Of a stretch of 64,000 bases of DNA, positions 50,684-59,297 are shown piece by piece. Within the stretch, counting starts at the first letter, position 1, and every line of letters starts with the position of its first letter. The notes under the pieces are model-generated. The model searched no databases. It was not told the origin of the DNA and saw only the letters and a list, made by a program, of their open reading frames with translations. The position numbers and the translations under genes were made by a program. Source of the DNA: Streptomyces fildesensis (GTDB lineage: Bacteria > Actinomycetota > Actinomycetes > Streptomycetales > Streptomycetaceae); NCBI RefSeq assembly GCF_016107395.1, contig NZ_JAAIKO010000024.1:1-64000 (forward strand), read 5' to 3'.

Positions 50684-51358
50684 CTAGTTCTTCTCGAACC
50701 GGAACCCCACACCGCGCACGGTGGAGATGTACCGGGGCGCGGTCGCGTCGTCGCCGAGCTTCTTGCGCAGCCAGGAGATGTGCATGTCGAGCGTCTTGGT
50801 CGACGACCACCATGTGGTGTCCCACACCTCGCGCATCAGCTGCTCGCGGGTGACGACCCGGCCCGCGTCGCGCACCAGGACCCGCAGGAGGTCGAACTCC
50901 TTCGCGGTGAGCTGCAGCTCGTCGTCGCCCATCCAGGCGCGGTGCGACTCGACGTCGATCCGCACTCCGTGGGTGGAGGGCTGCGGCGCGTCGGTGGTGC
51001 CGCGGCGCAGCAGCGCCCGGACCCGCGCCAGCAGTTCGGCGAGCCGGAACGGCTTGGTGACGTAGTCGTCGGCACCGGCGTCCAGGCCGACCACCGTGTC
51101 GACCTCGTCGGCACGGGCGGTGAGCACCAGCACCGGGAAGGTGTGTCCCTCGGTACGGATCCTGCGGCATACGTCGAGGCCGTCCATACCGGGCAGCCCC
51201 AGGTCGAGCACCACCAGATCGACGGCGCCCAACAGGGCGGCTTCGAGCGCGGTGGGCCCGTCCTCACGCACTTCGACCTCGTAGCCCTCGCGGCGCAGGG
51301 CGCGCGCGAGCGGTTCCGAGATGGATGCGTCGTCCTCGGCAAGAAGTACGCGGGTCAT
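50684..51358 (-). CDS. OmpR-family response regulator
   Basis: This 224-residue regulator has a receiver domain (1-115) with the acidic pair EDD (8-10), phospho-Asp52 in LDLGLPGMDG, Thr80 and Lys102 (YVTKPF), and a winged-helix DNA-binding domain (about 125-222) with ELQLTAKEFDLLRVLV and YISTVRGVGFRFEKN. Start ATG 51356-51358. It forms an operon with the downstream kinase gene; the divergent POT peptide transporter at 51703 is a possible target, but that is inference from position only. Confidence 0.96.
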   Translation of the reverse strand: MTRVLLAEDDASISEPLARALRREGYEVEVREDGPTALEAALLGAVDLVVLDLGLPGMDGLDVCRRIRTEGHTFPVLVLTARADEVDTVVGLDAGADDYVTKPFRLAELLARVRALLRRGTTDAPQPSTHGVRIDVESHRAWMGDDELQLTAKEFDLLRVLVRDAGRVVTREQLMREVWDTTWWSSTKTLDMHISWLRKKLGDDATAPRYISTVRGVGFRFEKN

Positions 51359-51702
51359 GGGCTTGATGGTAGTCCGCGTGGGCAGGGGCCGAGGTAGCGG
51401 TGCCAAGAGCCCTGTGAGGTAGGTCTCAAGACGCCCTATACCACGTGTTGGGCTGCCATAAAGTAATGAATCGCCCGTAGCAGCACCCAGGGTCCTTCCG
51501 CGCACAACCTGCGCCGAAGGCCTCTTCTGTGACGGGGCTGGTACAAACCAGCAGTGAGTGATTGACCTGACGGCCGGGTCCGCAGCGCGCACCGCGCGGC
51601 GGGCGTGGATCCCGGCGCGCCCCCATAGCGCGTCGGTGCCGGCCACCCCCACCGGGCGCGCGGTCTGTTCCGTCGCGCGTCCCGAGCGAACAAGGATCGA
51701 CC
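51359..51702. promoter_or_regulatory. Divergent response regulator / POT transporter region
   Basis: No gene is supported in these 344 bases. The left part around 51425-51475 is AT-richer (ACGCCCTATACCACGTG, CATAAAGTAATGAATC) and probably holds the promoters. CACGTG at 51442-51447 is a possible regulator site. The right part (51560-51700) is GC-rich leader; AAGGA at 51690-51694 is the binding site for the transporter. Confidence 0.35.
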
Positions 51703-53232
51703 ATGGCGTCCAGCCTGACGAAGGACGCCGCCCCGCAGGGGACCCCTGCTCCGGGCGGCAAGACCTTCTTCGGCCACCCCCGCGGCCTGGCCACTCTCTT
51801 CATGACCGAGATGTGGGAGCGGTTCAGCTTCTACGGCATGAAGGCCCTCCTCCCGCTCTATCTGATCGCCGGCGGCCCCGGCGCCGAGAAGGGCTCCCAG
51901 GGCGGCGGCCTCGCGATGACGGCGGCCACGGCCGTGGCCATCTACTCCATCTACATGGCGATGGTGTACCTGCTCGCCATGCCCGGCGGCTGGTTCGGCG
52001 ACCGGGTCTGGGGGCCGCGCAAGACGGTCGCCATCGCGGCGGGCATCATCATGGCCGGCCACCTGACGCTCGCCGTCCCCGGCCAGGCGATGTTCTTCGT
52101 CGGCCTGGCACTGGTCGCGCTCGGTTCCGGCCTGCTCAAGGCGAACATCTCGACGATGGTCGGCCACCTCTACGACGGGCCGAACGACCCGCGTCGTGAC
52201 GGCGGCTTCACCGTCTTCTACATGGGCATCAACATCGGTGCCTTCGCCGCCCCGCTCATCATCGGCACCGTCGGCCAGAACTACAGCTGGCACCTGGGCT
52301 TCGCCCTCGCCGCCGTCGGTATGGCCCTCGGCCTGGTCCAGTTCCTGCTCGGCACCCGCCACCTGAGCGAGCGCAGCAGCGTCGTCCCGAAGCCGCTGTC
52401 GGTCGAGGAGCGCAACACCACCCTGCGCAAGGGCCTGCTGTGGCTGATCGCCGCCTCGGTCTTCTACGGTGTGGTCGTTCTCACCGGGCACTACACGCTC
52501 AACTGGGCGCTGGTGCCGATCACGGTGATCGGCCTGGTCATCCCGGTCGGCGTCCTGGTCCGGATAAAGAAGGACAAGGAGCTGTCGGCCGCCGAGCAGT
52601 CCAAGATGAGCGGCTACATCTGGTTCTTCGTCGCCGCCGCCGTGTTCTGGATGATCTACGACCAGGGCGGATCGACGATGTCGATCTTCGGCGAGACGAA
52701 GACGCAGGGCTCGATGTTCGGGATCGACTTCCCGTCCTCGTGGTTCCAGTCCGTGAACCCGCTGTTCGTGATGGCGCTGGCCCCGGTCATCGCCTGGGGC
52801 TGGATCTGGCTGTCGAAGAAGAACCGCGAACCGAGCACCACGGTGAAGTTCGCCATGGGCCTGTTCCTGATCGGGGCCTCGTTCGTCGTCTTCGTCGTCC
52901 CGATGGGCCTGGCCTCGGACGGTACGAAGGTCAGCCCGATGTGGCTCGTCACGATCTACATGATCCAGACCATCGGTGAGCTCTGTCTCTCGCCGGTCGG
53001 CCTCTCGGTCACCACGAAGATGGCCCCCGCCAAGTACGGCAGCCAGATGATGGGTGTCTGGTTCCTCGCGGTCACCGCGGGCGACTGCACCACCAGCCTG
53101 CTGTCCATCGCGGGTGTGGATCTGAACGGCTCCGGCATGGTGGGCCTCGAAGCGGCCCTCGCCATCCTCGCCGGCTTCGCCGTGTGGATGTACCGCAAGA
53201 AGGTCGTCGCGTTGATGGGTGACGTCCGCTGA
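51703..53232 (+). CDS. POT/PTR family proton-coupled peptide transporter
   Basis: This 509-residue permease with about 12-14 transmembrane segments imports di- and tripeptides with protons. Both PTR2 signatures are visible: EMWERFSFYGMKALLPLYL (ExxERFxYYG type) near the N-terminus and FYMGINIGAFAAPLIIG. The GGWFGDRVWGPRKTVAIAAG loop and the late TIGELCLSPVGLSVTTKMAP segment also belong to the family. AAGGA is 8 bases before the ATG. A large palindromic terminator follows. Confidence 0.94.
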   Translation: MASSLTKDAAPQGTPAPGGKTFFGHPRGLATLFMTEMWERFSFYGMKALLPLYLIAGGPGAEKGSQGGGLAMTAATAVAIYSIYMAMVYLLAMPGGWFGDRVWGPRKTVAIAAGIIMAGHLTLAVPGQAMFFVGLALVALGSGLLKANISTMVGHLYDGPNDPRRDGGFTVFYMGINIGAFAAPLIIGTVGQNYSWHLGFALAAVGMALGLVQFLLGTRHLSERSSVVPKPLSVEERNTTLRKGLLWLIAASVFYGVVVLTGHYTLNWALVPITVIGLVIPVGVLVRIKKDKELSAAEQSKMSGYIWFFVAAAVFWMIYDQGGSTMSIFGETKTQGSMFGIDFPSSWFQSVNPLFVMALAPVIAWGWIWLSKKNREPSTTVKFAMGLFLIGASFVVFVVPMGLASDGTKVSPMWLVTIYMIQTIGELCLSPVGLSVTTKMAPAKYGSQMMGVWFLAVTAGDCTTSLLSIAGVDLNGSGMVGLEAALAILAGFAVWMYRKKVVALMGDVR

Positions 53233-53253
53233 CGTCCCTTCCCGTGCACGCGT

Positions 53254-53293
53254 GACGAAGCCCCGGTGACCGTACGGTCGCCGGGGCTTCGTC
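53254..53293. terminator. Bidirectional terminator after the POT transporter
   Basis: A 13-base-pair outer stem (53254-53266 with 53281-53293, arm GACGAAGCCCCGG) continues into an inner GACCG/CGGTC stem, making a nearly unbroken 40-base palindrome between convergent genes. Confidence 0.85.
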
Positions 53294-53312
53294 ATGGGGT
53301 CAGGTGGTGCGG

Positions 53313-54710
53313 TCAGTGGCGCAGCCTGCGCCACGGGGTGAACGTGAAGACGGCGCCGCCGAGGAGCAGGACGGTGCCCGCGACGAGTCCGAGGGCGCGC
53401 AGCGAGCCGTTGTTGTCGGCGCCGGTCTGGGCGAGACCGCCGCTGGTGGTGGTCGCGCTGTTGGCGGCGCTGCCGTTGGTACCGCCGGTGCCGCTGCCCT
53501 TCTCCTTGATGTCGAGGGTCAGCGAGGCGTCGACGGCCTTCGTCGGCGTGCAGGTCGCGACGGGAGTGCCGCCCTGCGCGAGCTGGACGGCCAGGGCGCC
53601 CGGGTGCAGCGTGACCTGCCCGGTCCTGCCCGGCGAGTAGACGCCGGTGAGGGGATCGAGGGTGACCGGGTCGTTCTGGGCGAACGCCTTGGTGTTGGGC
53701 GGCGCCTTGACCTGGACCGTGCCGCTGTCCGCGCCCGCCACCTTGACGGCCATGGTCGCGGTGATGAAGCCCTTGGGGAGCGGCGCGGGGGTCTTCATGA
53801 CCGAACCGATGAACCGCACGGAGAGGTTGTAACCCGCGCTGCTCTTGGTGGCGTCGATGGCCACCTGGCCGGTCGGCTTGCCGAACGACCCGCAGTCGAA
53901 GGTCACGGAGACCGGTGTGCCCTTGTGCACGGTGCCGTTGGGCTCACCACCGCCTTCCGGCGGACCACCGGACGTCGTACCGCCGGCGGTCGTACCACCG
54001 GTGGTGGTGCCTCCAGTGGTGCCGCCCGAGGTGGTGCCTCCAGTGGTGCCGCCGGACGTGGTCGTGCTACCCGTGGTGCCCGAAGTGGTCGTGCCACCGG
54101 ATGTCGTGCCGCCCGACGTCGTACCGCCGGACGTCGTCGTGCCGCCGCCCGTCACCTTGATCGTGACCGCGACCGGAACGGTGCCGGTCGGCGCGCAGGC
54201 GGTGTCGGTCGACATGATGTAGTTCGCGTTGATGTTGTACGCGCCGGGCGAGAGCGTGACGTCACCGGCGGCGGTCAGCTTCAGCTTGCCCTTCATGTCG
54301 GACAGCACCATGGGGCTGTTCTTCGGGATCGCCGGATTGGTCCGGGTCCCTGCGACGTCCAGCGACCCGGTCTGCGCGCCGCCGATCGTGACCTTGCCGG
54401 TGGGCAGCACCGAGTTGGCGGGCAGATCCGCGACACCCGGGTTCTGCGACGCGGCCTGCACCGTCTTCCACGTCACGTCGATCGTGTCGCCGACCTTGGC
54501 GGTCGCCGGCGCGGTGATGTCCGCCTTGGTCGTCCCGTTGATGTCGGGCAGGTTGGCGATCTTCGGCGGTATGCACTTGGTCGCGAAAGAGGACTCGGCG
54601 GCCTGCGCGGGTGCCGCGATCAGCAGCACCGAGCCGCCGCCGAGCATGAGCGCGACACCGACCGCGGTGGCGGCCCTGCTCCTCCGCGGTCGCGATAGTC
54701 GATTCGTCAC
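53313..54710 (-). CDS. Sortase substrate surface protein with LAQTG anchor
   Basis: This 465-residue exported protein has a signal peptide (AATAVGVALMLGGGSVLLIAAPAQA), a first beta-rich domain (about 40-185) similar to the N-terminal domain of the WxL-type protein encoded at 57022, a Gly/Thr/Ser linker (about 188-250), a second domain (about 255-400) similar to the LPQTG protein encoded at 58568, and a sorting signal: LAQTG (426-430), a hydrophobic helix and the basic end RRLRH. LAXTG is the motif preferred by class E sortases of Streptomyces; no sortase gene is in the window. The GTG start overlaps the upstream stop in GTGA. Last gene of the surface-protein operon. Confidence 0.88.
   Translation of the reverse strand: MTNRLSRPRRSRAATAVGVALMLGGGSVLLIAAPAQAAESSFATKCIPPKIANLPDINGTTKADITAPATAKVGDTIDVTWKTVQAASQNPGVADLPANSVLPTGKVTIGGAQTGSLDVAGTRTNPAIPKNSPMVLSDMKGKLKLTAAGDVTLSPGAYNINANYIMSTDTACAPTGTVPVAVTIKVTGGGTTTSGGTTSGGTTSGGTTTSGTTGSTTTSGGTTGGTTSGGTTGGTTTGGTTAGGTTSGGPPEGGGEPNGTVHKGTPVSVTFDCGSFGKPTGQVAIDATKSSAGYNLSVRFIGSVMKTPAPLPKGFITATMAVKVAGADSGTVQVKAPPNTKAFAQNDPVTLDPLTGVYSPGRTGQVTLHPGALAVQLAQGGTPVATCTPTKAVDASLTLDIKEKGSGTGGTNGSAANSATTTSGGLAQTGADNNGSLRALGLVAGTVLLLGGAVFTFTPWRRLRH
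53952..54153 (-). repeat. Low-complexity DNA coding the Gly/Thr/Ser linker
   Basis: Irregular repeats of a unit coding GGTTSGGTT fill about 200 bases inside the LAQTG protein gene. The linker would separate the two folded domains on the cell surface. Confidence 0.8.
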
Positions 54711-55906
54711 GTGCTTCCCTTCGAAGATGGACGTTCGGTACTCGGTGCGGAAGTCGGTGGGGGCTGCCGCCCGTCGGCCGGGGGCGGCGCCGGCAGGGTG
54801 CCCTGGCTGAACCAGGGCAGCGTGCCCGTGTCGTCCGGGGCCTGGGAGCCCGGCGGGCGCACGCCGTTGGGCGCCGGCTTGGCCGGCTGGGACGGCGCGG
54901 AACGGCGGGGCGGCGGCAGGTGGAGCAGCGCGGCGGGCCGCCAAGGGGCCTTACGGCGGCGGCCGGAGGCGTAGATCGTGCCGGGCAGCCGCGGCCGTGC
55001 CTTGTCCACGACGGCCATCCCGATCCGGAAGACCGCGGCCGGCACGACGACGCAGAGCAGGATCCAGAAGAGCGTGACGCCCCAGGGCCGGCCGACGTCC
55101 CACGGCTCGGTGACGAGCACCTTGTCGCCGTACTTGAGCTGTACCCGGTAGTCGCCGTGCGCCCCCGAGGTCAGCTCGACGGGCAGCTTGATCTGCTGTT
55201 TCATCCCCGGCGCCACGCTGCCGCTCCACTGCTGCTCCTCCCACTGCGGGGCGAAGACACCGTGCGAGACCCCGACCTGGAACACCGGGTTCTTCACCGG
55301 TCCCGAGCCGAGATTGCCGACGGTGAAGACCAGTTGGCGCTGCGGCGGGGAGCCGAACCAGGTGAGCAGTCCGCCGCCGCCCTGCAGCCTGGCGGTGAGC
55401 ACCGCGAGCCGCCCGGCACCGGACGTCTGCGGCAGCTCGGCGACCGGATGCCCGGTGACGACGAACGGCGCGTCGACGGTGACGGAGTCGCCCATCACCG
55501 TCGCGACGTGCACGACGCAGGGGCAGGGCTTGGGCGGTGCGGCGGCTGGCAGCTTCTGGGTGAAGCCGCCCTTGGCGTCGGTGGTGACCGCGCGGCCGGA
55601 CTCGTTGGAGCAGGAGTTGGTGCCGCCGATCGCGTTCTGCCCGCAGACCAGGAGGGTGAGCAGCGTGGTCGGCTTCCAGCCCCGGCCGGTGACGGTGATC
55701 TCCGTACCGGGCTTGGCCTGCTGCGGCGAGAGCGCCACCGCGGGTTTCTCGTCGGCGGCGGGCGCCTGGACCGCCGCCGGGTTGCGGACCGCCAATGGGG
55801 CCGCCGCGTCCGACGGCTGCGCGGTGAGTGCGGACAGCACGAGCAGCGCCGCGGCGAGCACGGCGGCCGCCGTCGCCCGGAGTAGTTCCCTGTGCATCGT
55901 GCTCAC
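54707..55906 (-). CDS. Exported membrane-anchored beta-domain protein of the surface operon
   Basis: This 399-residue protein is not a family I can name with certainty. It has a signal peptide (AAAVLAAALLVLSALTAQPS), an Ig-like domain of neocarzinostatin-related appearance (PGTEITVTGRGWKPTTLLTL, CSNESGRAVTTDAKGGFTQ, PPKPCPCVVHVATV), a second beta domain (VFTVGNLGSGPVKNPVFQVG to VQLKYGDKVLVTEPW), one TM (VTLFWILLCVVVPAAVFRIG) and a Pro-rich cytoplasmic tail of about 100 residues. The GTG start (55904-55906) overlaps the DUF916 gene's stop, and its own stop overlaps the next start, both as GTGA. It is a probable membrane partner of the displayed proteins. Confidence 0.75.
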   Translation of the reverse strand: MSTMHRELLRATAAAVLAAALLVLSALTAQPSDAAAPLAVRNPAAVQAPAADEKPAVALSPQQAKPGTEITVTGRGWKPTTLLTLLVCGQNAIGGTNSCSNESGRAVTTDAKGGFTQKLPAAAPPKPCPCVVHVATVMGDSVTVDAPFVVTGHPVAELPQTSGAGRLAVLTARLQGGGGLLTWFGSPPQRQLVFTVGNLGSGPVKNPVFQVGVSHGVFAPQWEEQQWSGSVAPGMKQQIKLPVELTSGAHGDYRVQLKYGDKVLVTEPWDVGRPWGVTLFWILLCVVVPAAVFRIGMAVVDKARPRLPGTIYASGRRRKAPWRPAALLHLPPPRRSAPSQPAKPAPNGVRPPGSQAPDDTGTLPWFSQGTLPAPPPADGRQPPPTSAPSTERPSSKGST

Positions 55907-56982
55907 GCCTGTCCGCCCCTGCTTCCCACGCTCGTCACGCCGACCGCTGTCCCTGCCGTCCCCGCATCGGGATCGGGGTCCTCCTCCACCGGCCGCGGCG
56001 GACGGTTCCTGCGGCGCCTGACGACGAACCAGGCGGCCAGCAGCGCCAGTCCGGCGAGCAGTACCCCGGCGGCGAGCCAGGGGACGGCGAAGAACGAGAC
56101 GCCGGCCGTCTCGTTGAGTTCGCCCCGGTCGGTGGTGACGGTGAGTTTCACGCTCACCCGGTCGAACTGCGGCGACCCGGCCCACTTCTCGGCCAGTTCG
56201 ACCTGCTGTCCCGGCAGGAGTTCCAGCGGCAGCCCCTTGGCCCGCCGGTCCAGCAGGGTGTTGCCGAACAGCCCGGTGGCCTTGACCCGCAGGCGCGGCA
56301 GCAGCGAGACGTTGCCCCGGTTGACCAGGGTGTAGTGGATGGTGGCGTTGCTCCTGCCGGTGCCGGGCAGCCAGGGCTGGCCGTGGTCGACCCGGACGTT
56401 CTCCACGGAGAGCGCGGGGAGGCTGGGGCCGCTCACCCGGAGGTAGATCCGGGCGCCGACGGCCCGCCGGACGCCGACCGCGACGCTCCCCTTGCTCTTG
56501 TCGGTCTCGGTGTTGAGGGCGACGATCGCGCCGGGGTGGTCGCCGGGGGTGGCGGTGTCGGGGATGGTGAGGGTGAACGGGATGTCGGCGCGGGTCCTGG
56601 GCGGGACGGTGAGGCTGCCCTGGGCGAGCTTCACCCAGGTGCCGATGTCCTTGTTGGTCTCCTCGGGGCCGCGCACGGCGAAGCCGCCGTCGCGCGGGGT
56701 GTTGTACGCGTCGGCGCCGTAGATCCTGAACTGCATCGGCGCGTCGGAGAGGTTGGAGACCGAGACCTTGTCCTTGACGGTGGTCCCCGGTCCCGCCTCC
56801 AGGGTGAAGAACTGTCGTTCCTGGCTGGTACTCGTCTTGTCCTTGGCCCCGCCCGCCGGGGCGGGGAAGACCGACCAGCGCCCGTTGTCCGCGGCGCCGG
56901 CCGGTCCTGCCGCGGGACCGAGACCGATGCCGAGCAACGCGGCGACCGTCAGCAGCACTGCGCACGCCTTGGCCCTCGACAT
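55903..56982 (-). CDS. DUF916/WxL-interacting-type membrane protein
   Basis: This 359-residue exported protein has a signal peptide, then a domain like the peptidoglycan-binding domain of WxL-interacting proteins (DUF916; FTLEAGPGTTVKDKVSVSN, LSDAPMQFRIYGADAYNTP, LTVPPRTRADIPFTLTIP, PGDHPGAIVALN), a second beta domain (HYTLVNRGNVSLLPRLRVKA) and a C-terminal TM (WLAAGVLLAGLALLAAWFVV) with a basic RRRRNR stop. In Firmicutes such proteins hold WxL proteins at the cell surface, and the gene just upstream here encodes a WxL-like protein. Start ATG 56980-56982 has GAGGGAG at a spacing of about 9; ATG 56991 is too close to it. Confidence 0.82.
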   Translation of the reverse strand: MSRAKACAVLLTVAALLGIGLGPAAGPAGAADNGRWSVFPAPAGGAKDKTSTSQERQFFTLEAGPGTTVKDKVSVSNLSDAPMQFRIYGADAYNTPRDGGFAVRGPEETNKDIGTWVKLAQGSLTVPPRTRADIPFTLTIPDTATPGDHPGAIVALNTETDKSKGSVAVGVRRAVGARIYLRVSGPSLPALSVENVRVDHGQPWLPGTGRSNATIHYTLVNRGNVSLLPRLRVKATGLFGNTLLDRRAKGLPLELLPGQQVELAEKWAGSPQFDRVSVKLTVTTDRGELNETAGVSFFAVPWLAAGVLLAGLALLAAWFVVRRRRNRPPRPVEEDPDPDAGTAGTAVGVTSVGSRGGQA

Positions 56983-57010
56983 GTCTGGCATCTCCCTCGG
57001 TCCGAGTTAA

Positions 57011-57025
57011 CTGACTGTGCGTCAG
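57011..57025 (-). promoter_or_regulatory. Inverted repeat CTGAC-TGTGC-GTCAG before the DUF916 gene
   Basis: A perfect 5+5 inverted repeat overlaps the stop codon of the WxL-type gene and ends 29 bases before the DUF916-type start. It is one of three close copies (see 58465 and 59298) in front of the starts of this locus. Confidence 0.6.
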
Positions 57026-58356
57026 GTCAGGGTCAGGGTCAAGACTCCGGAATAGGTTCCTGGGCCGGAGTAGGCCGGGACGTTCAGCGACAGGCCCGCG
57101 TCGGCGGTGAACTCACCACCGGTCACGGTGCCGTTGGACGTGGTGGCCAGCGTGGCGCCGGCCGTGCCCACGGCGCCGGGCGAACCCGCCGCGCAGACAC
57201 TGAGGCTGCCCGCCTTCGCGGTGCAGGACGGGGTCCAGCTGAGCTTGTCGGCACCGATGACGGCGCCTCCCGGGCCCTTGAAGTCGGTGACCGCACCGGT
57301 CAGGGACCAGCCCGCGGCGCCGCCGCGGAAGTCCTTGACGGTGACCGTCTGCAGTGCGCCGGTCGAAGCGCCGCCGTCGCCGAAGTTCACCGGGGTCATC
57401 TCCACGGTGTCGCCGGCCTGGGTCATGGAGAGCGTCCCGGCGGTGACCGAGGCGTTCAGCTTCTGGCTCCCCGGCGGGATCGGCGTGTTGTCGTTGACCT
57501 TGTACGCGACCGGGCCCGCGGCGGTCGCCGGGTCGTAGCTCGCGCCCTCGAAGGCCACGATGCCGGTGGTCGCGAGGTCGTTGACGACGAGCGAGGCGGT
57601 GAAGCCGCCCTGCGCGTCGGCGGTCGCGGAGGCCATGTCCGCGGTCGGGTTGGACCCGGCGATGGCCAGGACCGTGACGGTCGCGCCCGCGGTGAAGTGG
57701 CCGCCGGTGACGGCGACCGCGGTGCCCGGGTCGCCCTGGGACGAGCCCAGCGCCAGGGTGCGCGGGTTGGGGGTGGTCGCCGGGCTCGCGGTGACGGTCT
57801 CGGAGACCGGCGCGGGGCCGTTGGTGACCGTGCAGACGGTGTCCAGCTCCAGGATGTAGCTGGTGTGGATGGTGTAGTCACCGGGCGACAGGGTGATGGC
57901 GCCGGGAGCGGTGACCACGAAGGTGCCGGTCATGACCAGCGGCGGGAAGGAGCCCTTGCCCGGGATCGGCGGGTTGCTCTTGGGGCCGGTCACGGCGACG
58001 GCGCCGGTCTGGACACCGCCGAGCACGACGCTGGCGCGGGGCGTGACGACATCGGCGGGCAGCGCGATGTCGGTCGGGTTGCTCGCGGCCGCCTTGGTGA
58101 GGGTGTAGGTGACGGTGACCGTGTCACCGACCTTCGGGTTCGCGGGCGCGACCGACACGGTCGCGTTGGACACGCCGTCGATGGGCGGCAGCCCGGCCAC
58201 GGCGGGCGGAATGCAGTGCGTCTGGAAGTCCACGGCCGTCGCCGCCTGGGCGGGCGCCGCGAGCACCGCGCCGCCCCCCACCATGAGTGCGGCGGCCCCG
58301 AGCACGGCGGCCAGTCTCCGTCCGCGCATGACGGATCTTCGCGCGTGAGCGATCAT
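57022..58356 (-). CDS. WxL-like surface protein
   Basis: This 444-residue secreted protein has a signal peptide (LAAVLGAAALMVGGGAVLAA), an N-terminal beta domain (about 40-190) shared with the LAQTG protein at 53313 (HCIPPAVAGLPPIDG, KVGDTVTVTYTLTKAAASNP, TLSPGDYTIHTSYI), an Ig-like repeat (SQGDPGTAVAVTGGHFTAGA) and a C-terminal domain with the WxL signature: WSLTGAVTDF (Trp350), followed by the distal YSGVLTLTLT strand. It has no LPXTG motif and no TM, so surface retention would rely on wall binding or on the DUF916-type partner. Start ATG 58354-58356, AAGGGG 7 bases upstream. WxL assignment is from motif and context. Confidence 0.78.
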   Translation of the reverse strand: MIAHARRSVMRGRRLAAVLGAAALMVGGGAVLAAPAQAATAVDFQTHCIPPAVAGLPPIDGVSNATVSVAPANPKVGDTVTVTYTLTKAAASNPTDIALPADVVTPRASVVLGGVQTGAVAVTGPKSNPPIPGKGSFPPLVMTGTFVVTAPGAITLSPGDYTIHTSYILELDTVCTVTNGPAPVSETVTASPATTPNPRTLALGSSQGDPGTAVAVTGGHFTAGATVTVLAIAGSNPTADMASATADAQGGFTASLVVNDLATTGIVAFEGASYDPATAAGPVAYKVNDNTPIPPGSQKLNASVTAGTLSMTQAGDTVEMTPVNFGDGGASTGALQTVTVKDFRGGAAGWSLTGAVTDFKGPGGAVIGADKLSWTPSCTAKAGSLSVCAAGSPGAVGTAGATLATTSNGTVTGGEFTADAGLSLNVPAYSGPGTYSGVLTLTLT

Positions 58357-58464
58357 CTTGTCCCCTTGATCACGGTCCGGGCGCAGCGTCCCTTTTCCTC
58401 TGCGCCGACGCTGGACATTGAGACGGGACGGCCGAAAGAAGTCAATGGAGCCGGACGACCAGAT

Positions 58465-58479
58465 TTGACTGCCCGTCAG
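58465..58479 (-). promoter_or_regulatory. Inverted repeat TTGAC-TGCCC-GTCAG before the WxL-like gene
   Basis: This copy differs from a perfect CTGAC/GTCAG pair by one base and is followed by ATA like the copy at 59298 (ATT). It lies about 110 bases before the WxL-like start, in the 211-base gap after the LPQTG gene. Confidence 0.55.
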
Positions 58480-58567
58480 ATACAACGTCCTTACTGGTCA
58501 GGGCAGTTGCGACAGCGGACATGCCGGGCCGCGGCACCGACGCCCGAGTCGGTGCCACGGGCCCGGA

Positions 58568-59269
58568 TCAGCGGGTGCCGGCAGCCCGGCGGGTGAGCCA
58601 GAGCACGCCGGCGACCCCGGCGAGCAGTACCGTGCCGCCGAAGGTGCCCAGTGCCACGGCGCTGTCGGCAGGACCGGTCTGCGGCAGCGTGGTGTCCGGC
58701 GGGGCCGTGGCACCGCTGTCGCCGCCACCACCCGCCGCCTTGACGTCCAGCGACAGCGAGGGCTTGGGGCTGTTGGTGGCGTTGCAGGTCGTGACCGTGC
58801 CGAGGGCCTTGATGGTGAGCACGCCGGCCGTGAAGGTGACCTTGCCCGACTTCTTGGGCGTGTAGGTGCCCGTCAGGTCATTGATCTTGATGGGGGTGTT
58901 GGCGGGGATCGCCGCGTCGTTCGCGGCGCCGACCACCGACACCGAACCGGGGTCCGCACCGCCGACCTTGATCGTCGCGCTCGGGTTCATCGCCCCCTTG
59001 CCGAGTTCGATCGGGCTGGAGGAGACACCCTTCTTGAAGCTCATCGTGAGTTTGTAGCCGGAGCCGGACGGGACGCTCGTGATGTCGATGGGCGACACCG
59101 CGTCCTTCTTCCCGATCGGCGACTGACAGCTGTAGGCGACGTCCACGGTTTCGGCGTGTGCGGCCGGGGCGACCAACAGCGCCGCACCCGCCGCGGTCGC
59201 CGTCGCGAGGGCCAGCACTCCACCGCGGGCGGCCGCTCTGCTGAGGACGCTGTTCATGACGTGTTTCAT
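58568..59269 (-). CDS. Sortase substrate surface protein with LPQTG anchor
   Basis: This 233-residue exported protein has a signal peptide (GVLALATATAAGAALLVAPA), one beta-rich domain (about 45-175) with a disulfide candidate (YSCQSP and VTTCNATN), an Ala/Pro linker and a sorting signal: LPQTG (195-199), a hydrophobic helix (GGTVLLAGVAGVLWL) and RRAAGTR. The domain resembles the second domain of the LAQTG protein in the same locus (TIKVGGADPGSVSV against AVKVAGADSGTVQV). GGGAG/GAAGAG precedes ATG 59267-59269. It is the first gene of the leftward surface-protein series. Confidence 0.9.
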   Translation of the reverse strand: MKHVMNSVLSRAAARGGVLALATATAAGAALLVAPAAHAETVDVAYSCQSPIGKKDAVSPIDITSVPSGSGYKLTMSFKKGVSSSPIELGKGAMNPSATIKVGGADPGSVSVVGAANDAAIPANTPIKINDLTGTYTPKKSGKVTFTAGVLTIKALGTVTTCNATNSPKPSLSLDVKAAGGGGDSGATAPPDTTLPQTGPADSAVALGTFGGTVLLAGVAGVLWLTRRAAGTR

Positions 59270-59297
59270 CGGCTCTTCTCCCTTCCGCCACAAGTTA

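Noticed and set aside
55828..58596. A 922-codon plus-strand open frame opposite the surface-protein genes
   Set aside because: It crosses several real gene boundaries of the other strand and has no recognisable domain or start signal.
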